The notes: generated from the letters alone by a model not told the origin. DNA of 64,000 bases from Chloroflexota bacterium (GCA_030603665.1 JAUVXJ010000010.1:1-64000); one strand, 5' to 3'; positions 1 to 9,180 are shown, numbered from the stretch's first letter. Translations and numbers: made by a program.

Positions 1-1
1 G

Positions 2-2158
2 TACTTGCAGCGCCTGAGCATCAAAACGCCCCTGATCCTCTTCGTCGATGATCTGCAGTGGGCCGACAGCGCATCGCTGGCTCTGCTCTTCCACCTGGGG
101 CGGCGCATCGGAGAGAGTCACATTCTGATCGTGGGTGCCTATCGGCCAGAGGACGTGGCCCTGGGCCGGGGGGGTGAGCGCCACCCGCTGGAGCCGGTGG
201 TCCACGAATTGACTCGCTACTATGGTGAGGTCTCCATAGACCTGGGCGCGATCCCGGAAACAGATAACCGCCAGTTCGTGGACGATCTGCTCGATGCGGA
301 GCCCAACCGCCTGGGAGAGGCTTTCCGAGAAGCCCTTTTCCACCGTACAGGGGGCCACGCTCTGTTCACGGTCGAGTTGATCCAGGCCATGCGGGAGCGG
401 GGTGACCTGATTCGCGACGGCGACGGACGCTGGGTGGAAGGTCTTTCCCTGGATTGGAATGCTCTGCCAGCCAGGGTCGAAGGGGTGATTGCGGAGCGCA
501 TCTCCCGCCTCGACGATGCTTTGAGAGAGATGCTGACTGTGGGGTCTGTGGAGGGGGAAGAGTTCAGCGCCGAGGTCGTCGCCCGGGTGGAGGCCATGGC
601 CGACCGGGAAGCCATCCGGCGGCTCAGCAGCGAACTAGAGAAGGAACATCGCTTGGTGAGCGCCTTGGGTCTGGTCCAATTGGGCCGTTTGGTCCTTGCC
701 CTCTACCGTTTTACGCACAACCTGTTCCAACAGTACCTGTATGGCAGCCTGGGCGAGGCCGAGCGGGCCTATCTGCACCGGGACGTGGGCCAGGTTCTGG
801 AAGAGTTGTTTGACGGCCAGACCGATGAGGTGGCGGCAGAGCTGGCCCGCCACTTTGAGGAGGCCAGGATCCCTGCGAAAGCGGCGGCTTATCGTCTCCA
901 GGCGGGCAACAAAGCACACCGCATGTCGGCTTCTCAAGTGGCCGCCACACACCTGACCAGAGGCCTGGAGCTTGTCGCCTCTCTTTCCCCGGGACCAGAG
1001 CGGATGCAGCTGGAATTGGGCTTGCAGGGCGCCCTGGGGACGACACTGATCGCCACGCACGGCTATGGCTCTCCTCAAGTAGAGCGTGCGTTTGTTCGTG
1101 CCCGCGAGCTGTGCCGGGCGCTGGGGGATCCACCACAAGTCATCCCCGTGTTGTACGGCCTGTTCCTGTTCCGCCTTGTGCGAGCGGAACTCGTGAAGGC
1201 CGAGGAAGAAGGGGAGCAACTCCTGCTCCTGGCAGAGCGGGCAGGTGATGTCGGCTACATCCTGGGATGTCACGCGGGGCTAGGGGTGGTCGCTATGTAC
1301 CTGGGAAGGTTTGAAGATGCCCGGCAGCACTTGGAGCAGGCCATAGCTCTCTACGACCCTAGCCAACACCGTGACCTGGCCCATCAACAAGGCCAGGATC
1401 CAGGCGTCACGGCGCTGTCCTACCTATCCTGGGTGCTGTGGTTCCAGGGGTACCCAGAGCAGGCGATCGCCAAGCAGAAGATGGCACTCGAACTGGCCAG
1501 GGATGTGAACCATCCCTATAGCCTTGGACTGGCCACCGTCTACGCTGCAATACTATACCAGCTCATGCGCCGGTGGCCTGAATGCCAGGCACAAGCGGAA
1601 GAGGCTTCACAGCTCGCCAACCAAGGGCATTTCTCCCTATGGCGGGCAGCGAGTGAGATGCTCCACGGCGTGGCGATCGCCTTCCAAGGTCTTGTTGAAG
1701 AAGGCCTCGTAGAGATATCTCAAGGGCTTGTGGGGTTTGGTGCGACAGGAACTCAGCTCTCGCTTCCGAAGTACCGGGCCGAACTGGCCGAAGTCTATCT
1801 GCTCGCTGGCAGGCACGAGGATGGCCTCAATGCGCTCGAGGAGTCATTAAGTAGCGGTGAGCATGCCTGGTGGCTTCCGGAGCAGCATCGTATCCGCGCC
1901 GAGCTTCTGCTCCTGGAACCTGGCAACGAAGCCAAGGCCGAGGCGTCTCTCCGGCAGGCGCTCGATCTGGCCAGAAGCCAGAAGTCCATGTCGCTGCAAT
2001 TGCGGGCGGCGACAAGTCTGGCTCGCCTGCTGCGGAAACAGGGGCGGGCGGCAGAGGGGCGGGAGCTACTGGCGGAAAGCTACGCCCGCTTCACCGAGGG
2101 CTTTGACACACCTGATCTACAGCAAGCCAGGGGGCTTTTGAAGGAACTGGCGCAGTAG
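2..2158 (+). CDS. AAA-ATPase / TPR regulatory protein, 5'-truncated by window edge
   Basis: This is the C-terminal part of a large signal-transduction ATPase; the frame is open at the window edge, so the Walker A motif and any cyclase, kinase or DNA-binding domain in front of it are missing. A Walker B segment (LILFVDDLQWAD) sits about ten residues in and is followed by the rest of an AAA_16-type module to about residue 300. The remaining 400 residues are Ala/Leu-rich helical pairs typical of TPR repeats. Such proteins usually couple a TPR sensor platform to an STAND-type ATPase that regulates transcription or cyclic-nucleotide synthesis. The gene is convergent with the minus-strand genes that follow. 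The family is clear but the specific role cannot be stated. Confidence 0.8.
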   Translation, partial: YLQRLSIKTPLILFVDDLQWADSASLALLFHLGRRIGESHILIVGAYRPEDVALGRGGERHPLEPVVHELTRYYGEVSIDLGAIPETDNRQFVDDLLDAEPNRLGEAFREALFHRTGGHALFTVELIQAMRERGDLIRDGDGRWVEGLSLDWNALPARVEGVIAERISRLDDALREMLTVGSVEGEEFSAEVVARVEAMADREAIRRLSSELEKEHRLVSALGLVQLGRLVLALYRFTHNLFQQYLYGSLGEAERAYLHRDVGQVLEELFDGQTDEVAAELARHFEEARIPAKAAAYRLQAGNKAHRMSASQVAATHLTRGLELVASLSPGPERMQLELGLQGALGTTLIATHGYGSPQVERAFVRARELCRALGDPPQVIPVLYGLFLFRLVRAELVKAEEEGEQLLLLAERAGDVGYILGCHAGLGVVAMYLGRFEDARQHLEQAIALYDPSQHRDLAHQQGQDPGVTALSYLSWVLWFQGYPEQAIAKQKMALELARDVNHPYSLGLATVYAAILYQLMRRWPECQAQAEEASQLANQGHFSLWRAASEMLHGVAIAFQGLVEEGLVEISQGLVGFGATGTQLSLPKYRAELAEVYLLAGRHEDGLNALEESLSSGEHAWWLPEQHRIRAELLLLEPGNEAKAEASLRQALDLARSQKSMSLQLRAATSLARLLRKQGRAAEGRELLAESYARFTEGFDTPDLQQARGLLKELAQ

Positions 2159-2206
2159 CGGCCAAAGTACGCAGGCAAATAACCGCGCCTCGGGGGATGC
2201 CACCCC

Positions 2207-2296
2207 TCAGGGCCCCTGGTTCGCAAGCTCGGCCAGAACCTGGTTGAGCGTCTCCGCCCCGGTGATCCTCGTCTCCACACCCGCATCTACCAGCAT
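2207..2296 (-). pseudogene. Relic of a NifX-like (dinitrogenase iron-molybdenum cofactor) domain tail
   Basis: On the minus strand a short frame reads MLVDAGVETRITGAETLNQV and stops at TGA 2207-2209. It matches the C-terminal tail of the CDF/NifX transporter at 6466-7656 (LADAGVETRITDARTLGEIL). At DNA level 26 of 27 bases agree between about 2260 and 6527. Homology fades upstream and an in-frame TGA lies about 60 bases before the ATG, so this is a fragment and not a gene. It lies on the opposite side of the protease/solute-binding gene from the parent copy. Confidence 0.6.
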
Positions 2297-2410
2297 TACT
2301 GGGTCTACAGGACCGCTTACTACGGCTCACTCACGTCCCCTGCCCAGAATTGACTGGCTAGCGTCGTTTCACTACGTCTTTCGCTGATGCAATCTGCTCC
2401 CGTCGCGGCG

Positions 2411-5400
2411 CTAGCGGCAGTCGAAAGAGAAATCAACCGGAGCGCTGCTGTTCCCAGCGGCGTCCCTCAGCGTCACCCGCAGGGTCACCTGCTGCACCGT
2501 CTCGGTCCAGACGTAGAACCGGAAGACACCCTCCCTGGCACTGCCCGAGACGAGAAACTCCAATGGATTGAACGCGAAACCATCGAAATCGACCGCTCTC
2601 ACTACGTCAAAGGTGGCCCAGTTCAGGTCTCCGTCGGGGTCTCTGAAACGGATAGTTCCACCTGCATCCGACCTGTCGGCCCGGATGCTTGAGGGGAATT
2701 CCACGGCGACGATGACCGGCGCCGCGGAGCGCGGTGTCGCAGTCGGAGGCACCCTCGTCGCCGTTGCCGTGGATGGAATCCGGGTTGGTGTCGCAGTGGG
2801 AGGAATCGGCGTCACTGTCAGCTCCGCTGTGGGCTCGGCCACCGGTTCAGCCACAGGCTCCGCCGCCTCTGATACACCGAGCAGTCGATAGGTCCTGCTG
2901 CCGTCGTCATTGTAGGTAACCCTGATCCTCGCTCGGTATCGTTTGCCTCCGAAGGTGAAGTTGAAGACTATCTCGCCCGCCTCGTCTGGCAAGGTATCGG
3001 GTATGTATATCCGCGTCTTACCATCAGCATCAGGCTGGGGAGCCAGCTTCTGGAGCCCGTCGAAGGAGATCTCGCTCACGCGGCCGTCAACCGCCACCGC
3101 CGCTTCGCCCTCGACCAGCTCCAGCGCCACCTTGGGCACTGCCGGTGCCGCGGGCGGCGCCGGAGCTGGCGCCCCTCCGAAGAACTCCTTGAACACCAGC
3201 CAGTAACGCAGGAGATTGCTGGCATCCAGCACCACTCCATCAACACCAGGCTGAGCCACGACGATGAGAGACGATTGCGTCAAGGGAATGACGGGAAGCT
3301 CCTCTCGCAAGAACTCCTGGATCTCGTGATACACCTCCTCCCTCTCCTGGGGGTCTACGGCCTGTCCAGCCTCCCTAAGGAGATCCTCCAACTCGCCGCT
3401 GCAGTAGGAGATGCCAAGATCGCCCGACTCGTCACACGACGCGAGAGGCCATACAAAGTTGTCTGGATCGGGGTAGTCCGGAATCCATCCCATGAGGAAG
3501 ACAGGCAAGTCCCCGGCGACGACGGACTCGATGTACTCTGGCCAGTCCGTGGACCGGAGATCGACGTCAATGGCGCCGGTTCCCTCCAGTGAGTGCTCCA
3601 ACACCTCCGCCAGGTGAGCCTCGGTTTCGCCATAGTGATCCGGGGTCCACCAAAGTTCAAGCTCCAGCGGATACCCAGGCCCGTAGCCTGCGTGCTCCAA
3701 CGCCGTGAGGGCTTCGTCAAGATCGTACGGCGTGGTCTCATCCAGATGGAAGGGTACTCCCTCCGGAACCAAGGTGAACAGAGGCCAGTGCACTGCTCTG
3801 AAGACCCCATCGGCGATCATCTGCCGATCAATGGCCAACTCTATCGCCTGACGAACGAGGGGGTCATCGAACGGCGCCACAGTGGTGTTGAAGCAGAGCA
3901 GACGGATGTAAGGACCCGGCCCTTCATACACCTCGAAACTGGGATGACCGCGGAGATCCTCGTACCCCAGCGGATTTCGCCAATCCCAGGCCAGATCCAC
4001 CTCTCCATCCTCCAATGCCTGTCGCAGGTTCTGCGAGGTGTCAAAGTGGCGCACCATGATCCACGGAGATTCCGCCATATCGCCGTAGTAGTCGAGGTTG
4101 GCCACGAGCTCTACGTGACTGCCGAATACCCAGTCACCTATGGAATAGTGCCCGAGGCCCCCGCACGTGCTCAGCGGATCCAACTCGTCCTCTGGGAAGC
4201 AGTTTGGGCTCACCGGCGCATAAGGCGGAGTTGTTAACGCCGACAGGAATCTGGACTGGGGCTCCCTCAGGACGAAACGCACGGTGTGGTCGTCCACCGC
4301 TTCCACGTAATCAACGAGGTCAGTCACCAGATAACCAGCGTTCCCGCCCAGCTCCATCGCCCGCTCGATGGACCAGACCACGGTCTCGGCCGTGAAGGGA
4401 GTGCCGCCGGGGAATTGCAGCCCCTCGCGCAGCTGGAAAGTATACTCGAAGCCGTCCTCGCTGATCACCCAACTTTCGGCCAGCCCCGCCTCCACCTCGG
4501 TCGTACCTGGGGCGTAGACGACCAGCGTGTCCATAGTATTGCGCAGGATCTCCCACTCCGTGAAGGCCCAGGCGTCGACCGGATCCAGAGTCTCCAGCGA
4601 GCCTACAGTGCCGATGACCAGCGGCCCCTCTATCGCTTTGGGAGCAGCCTTGAGCTCATAGGCGTAGTTGTAGACCCCCGCGCCATAGCCGATCCTGAAG
4701 TATCCGCGCTCTCCCCAACCCGTTCCCCAGGAGTTCCTGGCGATCCAGAAACGCTCTTCGTCATCGTAGCCCACGATGGTAATGGCGTGCCCACCCCGGA
4801 ATGCGCCCCAGGCGTGGTCATAGACCCCTCCCCTGTAGCGCAGGAAGTCCTGGTAGACGTCCATCCCGGCCAGGATCGGCCCGTTCTCCACCAAGCTAAG
4901 CTTCATCTCTTTGGCAGAGGTCCGCTTCCGGATATCGGTAGTCCGTTCGAGACGATCCTCAACATCGTCGCAGTAGCCTTGGCACCCTATGTCCTGGGCA
5001 GCGTACCGCCAGCAGGCCTCGTCCGGCGTCCCACTGTCGAGCAGGAACTCAGCCGCCGGAAGTAGTTGCCAGCCCCTGTTGCAGCATTGTCCACAGCCAC
5101 AGGCGAAGAGGAAACGCTCAGAGAGATCGGGCATCATGCTGGGGTCACCGGTGGCGATCTTCCACACGGCCTCGAAAACCCCCAGCGCCGCATGGGCAAC
5201 GCAGGAGCCGCAGTGCCCCTGATTTCGGATGGGTGTCATCCAGTTCTCGCCCCGATGGTCTCGCCAATCGATGCTAGCAGGCAGCTCGACATCATCAGCG
5301 TCATGATCCGAGCTAGAGAGAGTGGAGTGATCGCTGGTGTCTCCGCACAGTGTCCTCTCTTGATCCTCCGTCAACCCAGACACACTCGTTGTGCCGGCCT

Positions 5401-6259
5401 CCCAGTCCAGCCCTTCAGCAGCGATGGCCTCGTTTATCTCCTCGACGACCTGCCTATCTTCGGACGCGCAGGTGAGGAGGTTCCACAGAATCCCCTGGAG
5501 GAACTCCATATCTCCGTCAGGCCCCACGAAGGCCACTGTACCCGCGCCGTTGTAGAGCACCACAGCCGCCTTCTCAGGCTGCTCGCCGTCGACGGCCAAT
5601 ACCTCCGCTTCCGGAGGCAGCCTGCCCGCATCTAGCAGGGCATCTTCCTGCCCAGAGGGGAGCTCTTCACCTATCACATATCCCGAGGTCGCGCAAGAGT
5701 CCCTCTCCACGATAATGCTTCCGGTGGAGCTGTAGTCCCAGTACTCATCCCTAGAGAGATCAGCCCCTGCGCCCTCCAACTCGGGGAACATGATCCCGGA
5801 GTAGAAGATGAAGCTACTTGCGCTGTCCGTCGCCACGATTTGCTTCCCGCCGGCCCACCATTCGAGTACATCATCCACCGCCGATGCTGCGGGGGCGTTG
5901 TCGGGGAGGATAAGAAAGTCGTACTCGGAGAGCATCCCGGCCTCTATGTCATGAGAGGTGATGATGTCCGCATCGAGGCCAGTTTCTCTCACCGCGCCGA
6001 GCGCGCCCTCGTAAGAGTTGCCCGCGGTCCCGTCGAGATAGTCGGGCGAGGTTGGCTCATCCAGGATGGCGATCCTGAGGGTCGATGCCCGGCGCGTGGG
6101 TGAGGATTCTACCGGAGGCGATGCAGCTGGAGTTGGGTTGGCCCCGAAGCCCCAGCTGCCCACGTAGCAGCCCCGAGAGAGGCAGTACCAGCCTGCGACG
6201 GCCAAGATCAGAACCACGATCACAACAACGGCTACACAGCCGCGAGTTTGGTCGCTCAT
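2411..6259 (-). CDS. Membrane-anchored papain-like (C1) protease fused to family-5 peptide-binding domain
   Basis: A 1282-residue exported fusion protein. Domains in order: one N-terminal membrane segment (about residues 8-28); a Rossmann/amidotransferase-like region (about 60-270); a C1A papain-like protease (about 325-540); an SBP_bac_5 oligopeptide/nickel-type solute-binding domain (about 545-1080); a Pro/Thr-rich linker; and a C-terminal beta domain. The protease has the oxyanion Gln and nucleophile in QGHCGSC (Cys about 353), the His in GGHAITIVGY (about 491) and the Asn in NSWGTGWG (about 509), so it looks active. I chose ATG 6259 because GGAGG lies 6 bases upstream; an ATG directly before it and an upstream GTG are alternatives. 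Inferred role: cleavage of extracellular peptides coupled to capture. No permease or ATPase genes lie nearby, so transport is unproven. Confidence 0.88.
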   Translation of the reverse strand: MSDQTRGCVAVVVIVVLILAVAGWYCLSRGCYVGSWGFGANPTPAASPPVESSPTRRASTLRIAILDEPTSPDYLDGTAGNSYEGALGAVRETGLDADIITSHDIEAGMLSEYDFLILPDNAPAASAVDDVLEWWAGGKQIVATDSASSFIFYSGIMFPELEGAGADLSRDEYWDYSSTGSIIVERDSCATSGYVIGEELPSGQEDALLDAGRLPPEAEVLAVDGEQPEKAAVVLYNGAGTVAFVGPDGDMEFLQGILWNLLTCASEDRQVVEEINEAIAAEGLDWEAGTTSVSGLTEDQERTLCGDTSDHSTLSSSDHDADDVELPASIDWRDHRGENWMTPIRNQGHCGSCVAHAALGVFEAVWKIATGDPSMMPDLSERFLFACGCGQCCNRGWQLLPAAEFLLDSGTPDEACWRYAAQDIGCQGYCDDVEDRLERTTDIRKRTSAKEMKLSLVENGPILAGMDVYQDFLRYRGGVYDHAWGAFRGGHAITIVGYDDEERFWIARNSWGTGWGERGYFRIGYGAGVYNYAYELKAAPKAIEGPLVIGTVGSLETLDPVDAWAFTEWEILRNTMDTLVVYAPGTTEVEAGLAESWVISEDGFEYTFQLREGLQFPGGTPFTAETVVWSIERAMELGGNAGYLVTDLVDYVEAVDDHTVRFVLREPQSRFLSALTTPPYAPVSPNCFPEDELDPLSTCGGLGHYSIGDWVFGSHVELVANLDYYGDMAESPWIMVRHFDTSQNLRQALEDGEVDLAWDWRNPLGYEDLRGHPSFEVYEGPGPYIRLLCFNTTVAPFDDPLVRQAIELAIDRQMIADGVFRAVHWPLFTLVPEGVPFHLDETTPYDLDEALTALEHAGYGPGYPLELELWWTPDHYGETEAHLAEVLEHSLEGTGAIDVDLRSTDWPEYIESVVAGDLPVFLMGWIPDYPDPDNFVWPLASCDESGDLGISYCSGELEDLLREAGQAVDPQEREEVYHEIQEFLREELPVIPLTQSSLIVVAQPGVDGVVLDASNLLRYWLVFKEFFGGAPAPAPPAAPAVPKVALELVEGEAAVAVDGRVSEISFDGLQKLAPQPDADGKTRIYIPDTLPDEAGEIVFNFTFGGKRYRARIRVTYNDDGSRTYRLLGVSEAAEPVAEPVAEPTAELTVTPIPPTATPTRIPSTATATRVPPTATPRSAAPVIVAVEFPSSIRADRSDAGGTIRFRDPDGDLNWATFDVVRAVDFDGFAFNPLEFLVSGSAREGVFRFYVWTETVQQVTLRVTLRDAAGNSSAPVDFSFDCR

Positions 6260-6465
6260 CATCCTCCTCCAATGGCATCTGGCAGTCACCGCCAGCTGTT
6301 GTCATGGGCCGCTAGCTTTGCGGCATAGTTCATATCGAGGTGGCACGTCCGTGAAGCTACTGATGCACCGACGGTTGAGCACCTCGGCACGCTGAGCCCG
6401 GTGGTTGAGGGGGCGTCCAGGTCTTCGCGACGCAAACGCAGAGATGTGCGACGCTAATCAAGACC

Positions 6466-7656
6466 CTACGACTCCTTCAAGTGTCCCTCCAGTTCGCTGA
6501 GGATCTCACCAAGGGTACGAGCATCGGTGATCCGCGTCTCCACACCCGCATCGGCCAACACGTAGGAAGGCCCCTTTCCCTCCAGGCTCTCCTTGAGGAG
6601 AAGGACGTCCACCCCCTGGTCCACCAGCATCCTGGCCGCCTGGAGCCCCTTCTGCTTCTCGTCCGCTTGATAGGGGTTGACCACGATTTCCTGTCGCACC
6701 AAACTCGCGTCGTCCACCTTCAGCTCCATGAGCGCGAAATACGAAGCCTTGCCCAGATGCTCGCTGATGGTCCCTGAGGGGTCGCTGAGGGGCACGCCGT
6801 AGACGACGCTCGTCTTGAGCTGAGGTTCGTAGTGGATCACCACGCGCTCCACATTGCTCACCCCGTCTCTTATCGCTTCCTCCAACCCCTCGCTCAGGCG
6901 GTGCGCCTTGTCTAGACCTGACGTGCGCACGACGATGTCCACTTGAAGGAAGCGGTACCATCCGGAGTTGCGTCCCACCAACGATTTCACCTGGACCACC
7001 CCAGGGAACGACTCGACGATGGCCCGCACTTCACCCAGGGTCTCGGCATCAAGAGAGGCGTCCAACAGCACCTTCATGCCATCAGCAATAAGGTCCCAAG
7101 CAGACATGGCGATGAAGGGCAGGATCAACAGAGCTCCGATGCGGTCCACGCCGAACCCCAAGGCGCTAGCCGCAACGGAGGCGAAGACGATCAGTGACGA
7201 TAGCACATCCGTCTGGTAATGACGCGCCTCTGCCATCAAGCTCGGCGAGTTGGCCGCCTTTCCCACCCTCATTTCGTAGCGACTCCAGACCAGCGGCACG
7301 ATCACCGTCAGGCCAACGCCCAGGAGCATCCACCACTCCGCGGTCACCGGCGCCGCAGCCCTCCCAATCGCCTCCTTGGCGATCTCGTAGCCAGCCGCCA
7401 GGATGAGCAGAGCGATGACAATGGAGACCACGTTCTCCACCTTGTAGAGGCCAAAGGGGAAGGTCCTCGTCTTGCGCTTGGAGATCACGAGACCCACCAA
7501 GACCGCGAGGGACGCGAAGATGTCCACCGCTGAATCGGTAGCGCTGGCGGTCAGGGCCAGGCTGCCCGAGAGGGCAGCCAGGCCCAGCTTGAGGACAACC
7601 AACCCGATGTTGATAATGAGGGAGAAAACCCCCATCCTCTCCAGGGTTCCGTTCAC
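6466..7656 (-). CDS. Cation diffusion facilitator transporter with C-terminal NifX-like domain
   Basis: A CDF-family metal efflux protein of 396 residues from GTG 7656, which has AGAGGA 8 bases upstream; the longer frame from 7689 would overlap the preceding gene. The membrane part (about 1-200) carries a DSAVD motif in helix 2 and HYQTD in helix 5, matching the DxxxD and HxxxD metal site of the FieF/YiiP branch, which moves Zn or Fe. A cytoplasmic ferredoxin-like domain follows, then about 110 residues of the dinitrogenase iron-molybdenum-cofactor/NifX type. CDF-NifX fusions are known. The gene is last in a PadR-DUF364-zinc ribbon-CDF operon, so a metal-homeostasis role is likely. The exact metal cannot be read from sequence. 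Confidence 0.9.
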   Translation of the reverse strand: MNGTLERMGVFSLIINIGLVVLKLGLAALSGSLALTASATDSAVDIFASLAVLVGLVISKRKTRTFPFGLYKVENVVSIVIALLILAAGYEIAKEAIGRAAAPVTAEWWMLLGVGLTVIVPLVWSRYEMRVGKAANSPSLMAEARHYQTDVLSSLIVFASVAASALGFGVDRIGALLILPFIAMSAWDLIADGMKVLLDASLDAETLGEVRAIVESFPGVVQVKSLVGRNSGWYRFLQVDIVVRTSGLDKAHRLSEGLEEAIRDGVSNVERVVIHYEPQLKTSVVYGVPLSDPSGTISEHLGKASYFALMELKVDDASLVRQEIVVNPYQADEKQKGLQAARMLVDQGVDVLLLKESLEGKGPSYVLADAGVETRITDARTLGEILSELEGHLKES

Positions 7657-7661
7657 GCAGT

Positions 7662-7868
7662 CTATCCTCTGACCATCTTGGTCCCGCACTTAGGGCAGGG
7701 TATCTCGTAGCACGGGCGGCCCGCTTGGTGGGGAACGGTGTGACCGCATGACGGGCACTTGCACACGCCCCCGGGACCAGCACCAGGCTTGGTGCCGCCC
7801 ATACCTCCGCGGCCACCTCCCGTGCCGGGACCTTGGCCTCTCGGTCCTGTGCCATCTCCTCCAGGCAT
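7662..7868 (-). CDS. Small Gly-rich zinc-ribbon protein (DUF5320-like N-terminus)
   Basis: A 68-residue protein. The N-terminus is Gly/Pro-rich (MPGGDGTGPRGQGPGTGGG), like DUF5320 peptides found near NifX-domain proteins. The C-terminal half has two cysteine pairs, CKCPSCGH and CPKCGTKM, with PHQAGRPCYE between them, so it probably binds zinc or another metal. ATG 7868 is preferred because AAGGAGG lies about 8 bases upstream. Its stop is about 3 bases from the GTG start of the CDF gene, indicating translational coupling. It may be a metal-binding accessory to the transporter; that is inferred from context only. Confidence 0.75.
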   Translation of the reverse strand: MPGGDGTGPRGQGPGTGGGRGGMGGTKPGAGPGGVCKCPSCGHTVPHQAGRPCYEIPCPKCGTKMVRG

Positions 7869-7925
7869 CTCCATCACCTCCTTACTACAATTGAATCAAC
7901 CGGAAGCGACTCCAATAGCTCGCTA

Positions 7926-8666
7926 TCATGTGAACCTTGAAGAAGTCATGGTCAACAGCCTGACACCGGGACCTTTGACCTGTCGGAAGGTCGCACCCTG
8001 GCCGATCAGTCTGAGCACTAGATCGATGTCAACCACCCTGGTCCCGGAGACGACGTCCACACCGTGGTCGAACAGAACTGGTGACAGAGGTGTGCTGGGG
8101 CCGAGGACCATGACAGAACTGTCAGGTCGGCAGAGGGACAGCAGATCATCCAGGGTATGATTGATCAGTGTCGTTCCGCTGATAGCCACCACGTCGGCCT
8201 GGGGGATGACATTGCTCGCCTCCTCCGCGAACAGCTCGCCCTCTGCGGGATGTCTCTCCAATACCCACAACTGATCCACCTTCTCCTTCAGCCGGGGCAC
8301 AAAGGGAAAGCTGCCCACAATCGCCACCCTCTTTCCCAGGCCATGTTCGGCCAGCCATGCCTCAGCGTTCAGTTCCACACACCGTTCCTCATCAACATCC
8401 ACAAGCGAGTTGATGGCCGCCACACCGATACCTGCCTCCAGTAGCTTCTCTGACCTGGCGTACTCTGCCAACTCGAGCGCAGTCAGCTCGTGCAGAGTCC
8501 CCACTCCTTGCACAGCCGCGTGTCCATGGGGATGTTGCTCGCTGTGGATGGATGAAGCCAGGCCGCAGTTCTTGCTCACCACCGCAGTCCAATGAACGCA
8601 GGTCCGCACCTCGCGCACTGATGCATCCGCCTCTAGCGACGCCAATAGATCGTCCAATACACTCAT
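7926..8666 (-). CDS. DUF364 (DUF4213) putative heavy-metal chelation protein
   Basis: A 246-residue protein of the DUF4213/DUF364 family: an enolase-like N-terminal domain followed by a Rossmann-like DUF364 domain. Visible family features are the GKRVAIVGSFPFVPRL segment in the middle, the LERHP motif and the SGTTLINHTLDDLL segment near residue 165. Structural work on the family proposed a heavy-metal-chelating role at the domain interface; no enzymatic activity is established. It sits 18 bases downstream of padR and upstream of the zinc-ribbon and CDF genes, which fits metal handling. GTG 8672 is an alternative start. Confidence 0.85.
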   Translation of the reverse strand: MSVLDDLLASLEADASVREVRTCVHWTAVVSKNCGLASSIHSEQHPHGHAAVQGVGTLHELTALELAEYARSEKLLEAGIGVAAINSLVDVDEERCVELNAEAWLAEHGLGKRVAIVGSFPFVPRLKEKVDQLWVLERHPAEGELFAEEASNVIPQADVVAISGTTLINHTLDDLLSLCRPDSSVMVLGPSTPLSPVLFDHGVDVVSGTRVVDIDLVLRLIGQGATFRQVKGPGVRLLTMTSSRFT

Positions 8667-8683
8667 GATCACTTTCCGTCCTT

Positions 8684-9064
8684 CTAATCGTCCTCGCTGT
8701 ACACCTCTACGAAACGGTCCAGCGTCTCTCTCATCTCCCCCAGTTCACCCACCCAGTCCCGGAGATACTCCTCTCCCTGACCAGTGATCCGATACACGCG
8801 GCGAGATGGTCCGGCCCCCTCGGTGTCCCAGTGGGAGGTGACCCAGCCCCAATCCTCCATCTCCCTCAGGCCACGGTAAACCACACTGGGATTGAGGGAA
8901 TCGTCAGCCAGCCCCAGGCTCTTCATGCCCTCCATCAGTGCGTAGCCGTGTCCCTCCTTCCGTCGCAGGAGCAGGAGCAACGACGGCTGCACGAAGCTCT
9001 TCGTGCGGCGAGCATAGGTCGCCCCACCCGGACCTCTTCTCCTCCGCTTTCTGCCCTTACGCAT
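8684..9064 (-). CDS. PadR-family transcriptional regulator
   Basis: A 126-residue winged-helix repressor of the PadR family. After a very basic N-terminus (about 20 residues, rich in Arg/Lys) it shows LLLLLRRKEGHGYALMEGM, the NPSVVYRGLREMEDWGWV recognition-helix/wing region, and a charged C-terminal helix for dimerisation. It heads the operon with DUF364, the zinc ribbon and the CDF transporter. Its own promoter overlaps a perfect inverted repeat at 9101-9123, so autorepression relieved by a metal or other ligand is likely. The ligand is unknown. Confidence 0.88.
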   Translation of the reverse strand: MRKGRKRRRRGPGGATYARRTKSFVQPSLLLLLRRKEGHGYALMEGMKSLGLADDSLNPSVVYRGLREMEDWGWVTSHWDTEGAGPSRRVYRITGQGEEYLRDWVGELGEMRETLDRFVEVYSEDD

Positions 9065-9100
9065 ACGCTGCCACCTCGGCTCCCGCTACATTCACCGGTG

Positions 9101-9123
9101 TATATATGCTATTAGCATATATA
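9101..9123. promoter_or_regulatory. Palindromic operator, probably for the PadR-like regulator
   Basis: A perfect inverted repeat of TATATATGCT and AGCATATATA separated by ATT. It begins at the -10 hexamer of the minus-strand padR promoter and covers its expected transcription start. Binding here would block that promoter. PadR proteins typically bind such AT-rich dyads; assignment to this PadR is by position. Confidence 0.7.
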
Positions 9124-9151
9124 GTATAGCGGATTGTAGTTCATCGGTCAA
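9123..9151 (-). promoter_or_regulatory. Promoter of the padR-DUF364-zinc ribbon-CDF operon
   Basis: On the minus strand TTGACC (9146-9151) and TATACT (9123-9128) are separated by exactly 17 bases. The expected start of transcription, about 9116, falls inside the inverted repeat 9101-9123. The leader to padR would be about 50 bases. Confidence 0.7.
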
Positions 9152-9180
9152 GTACCACTCGGATGGTGCAGTCCTCGCGG

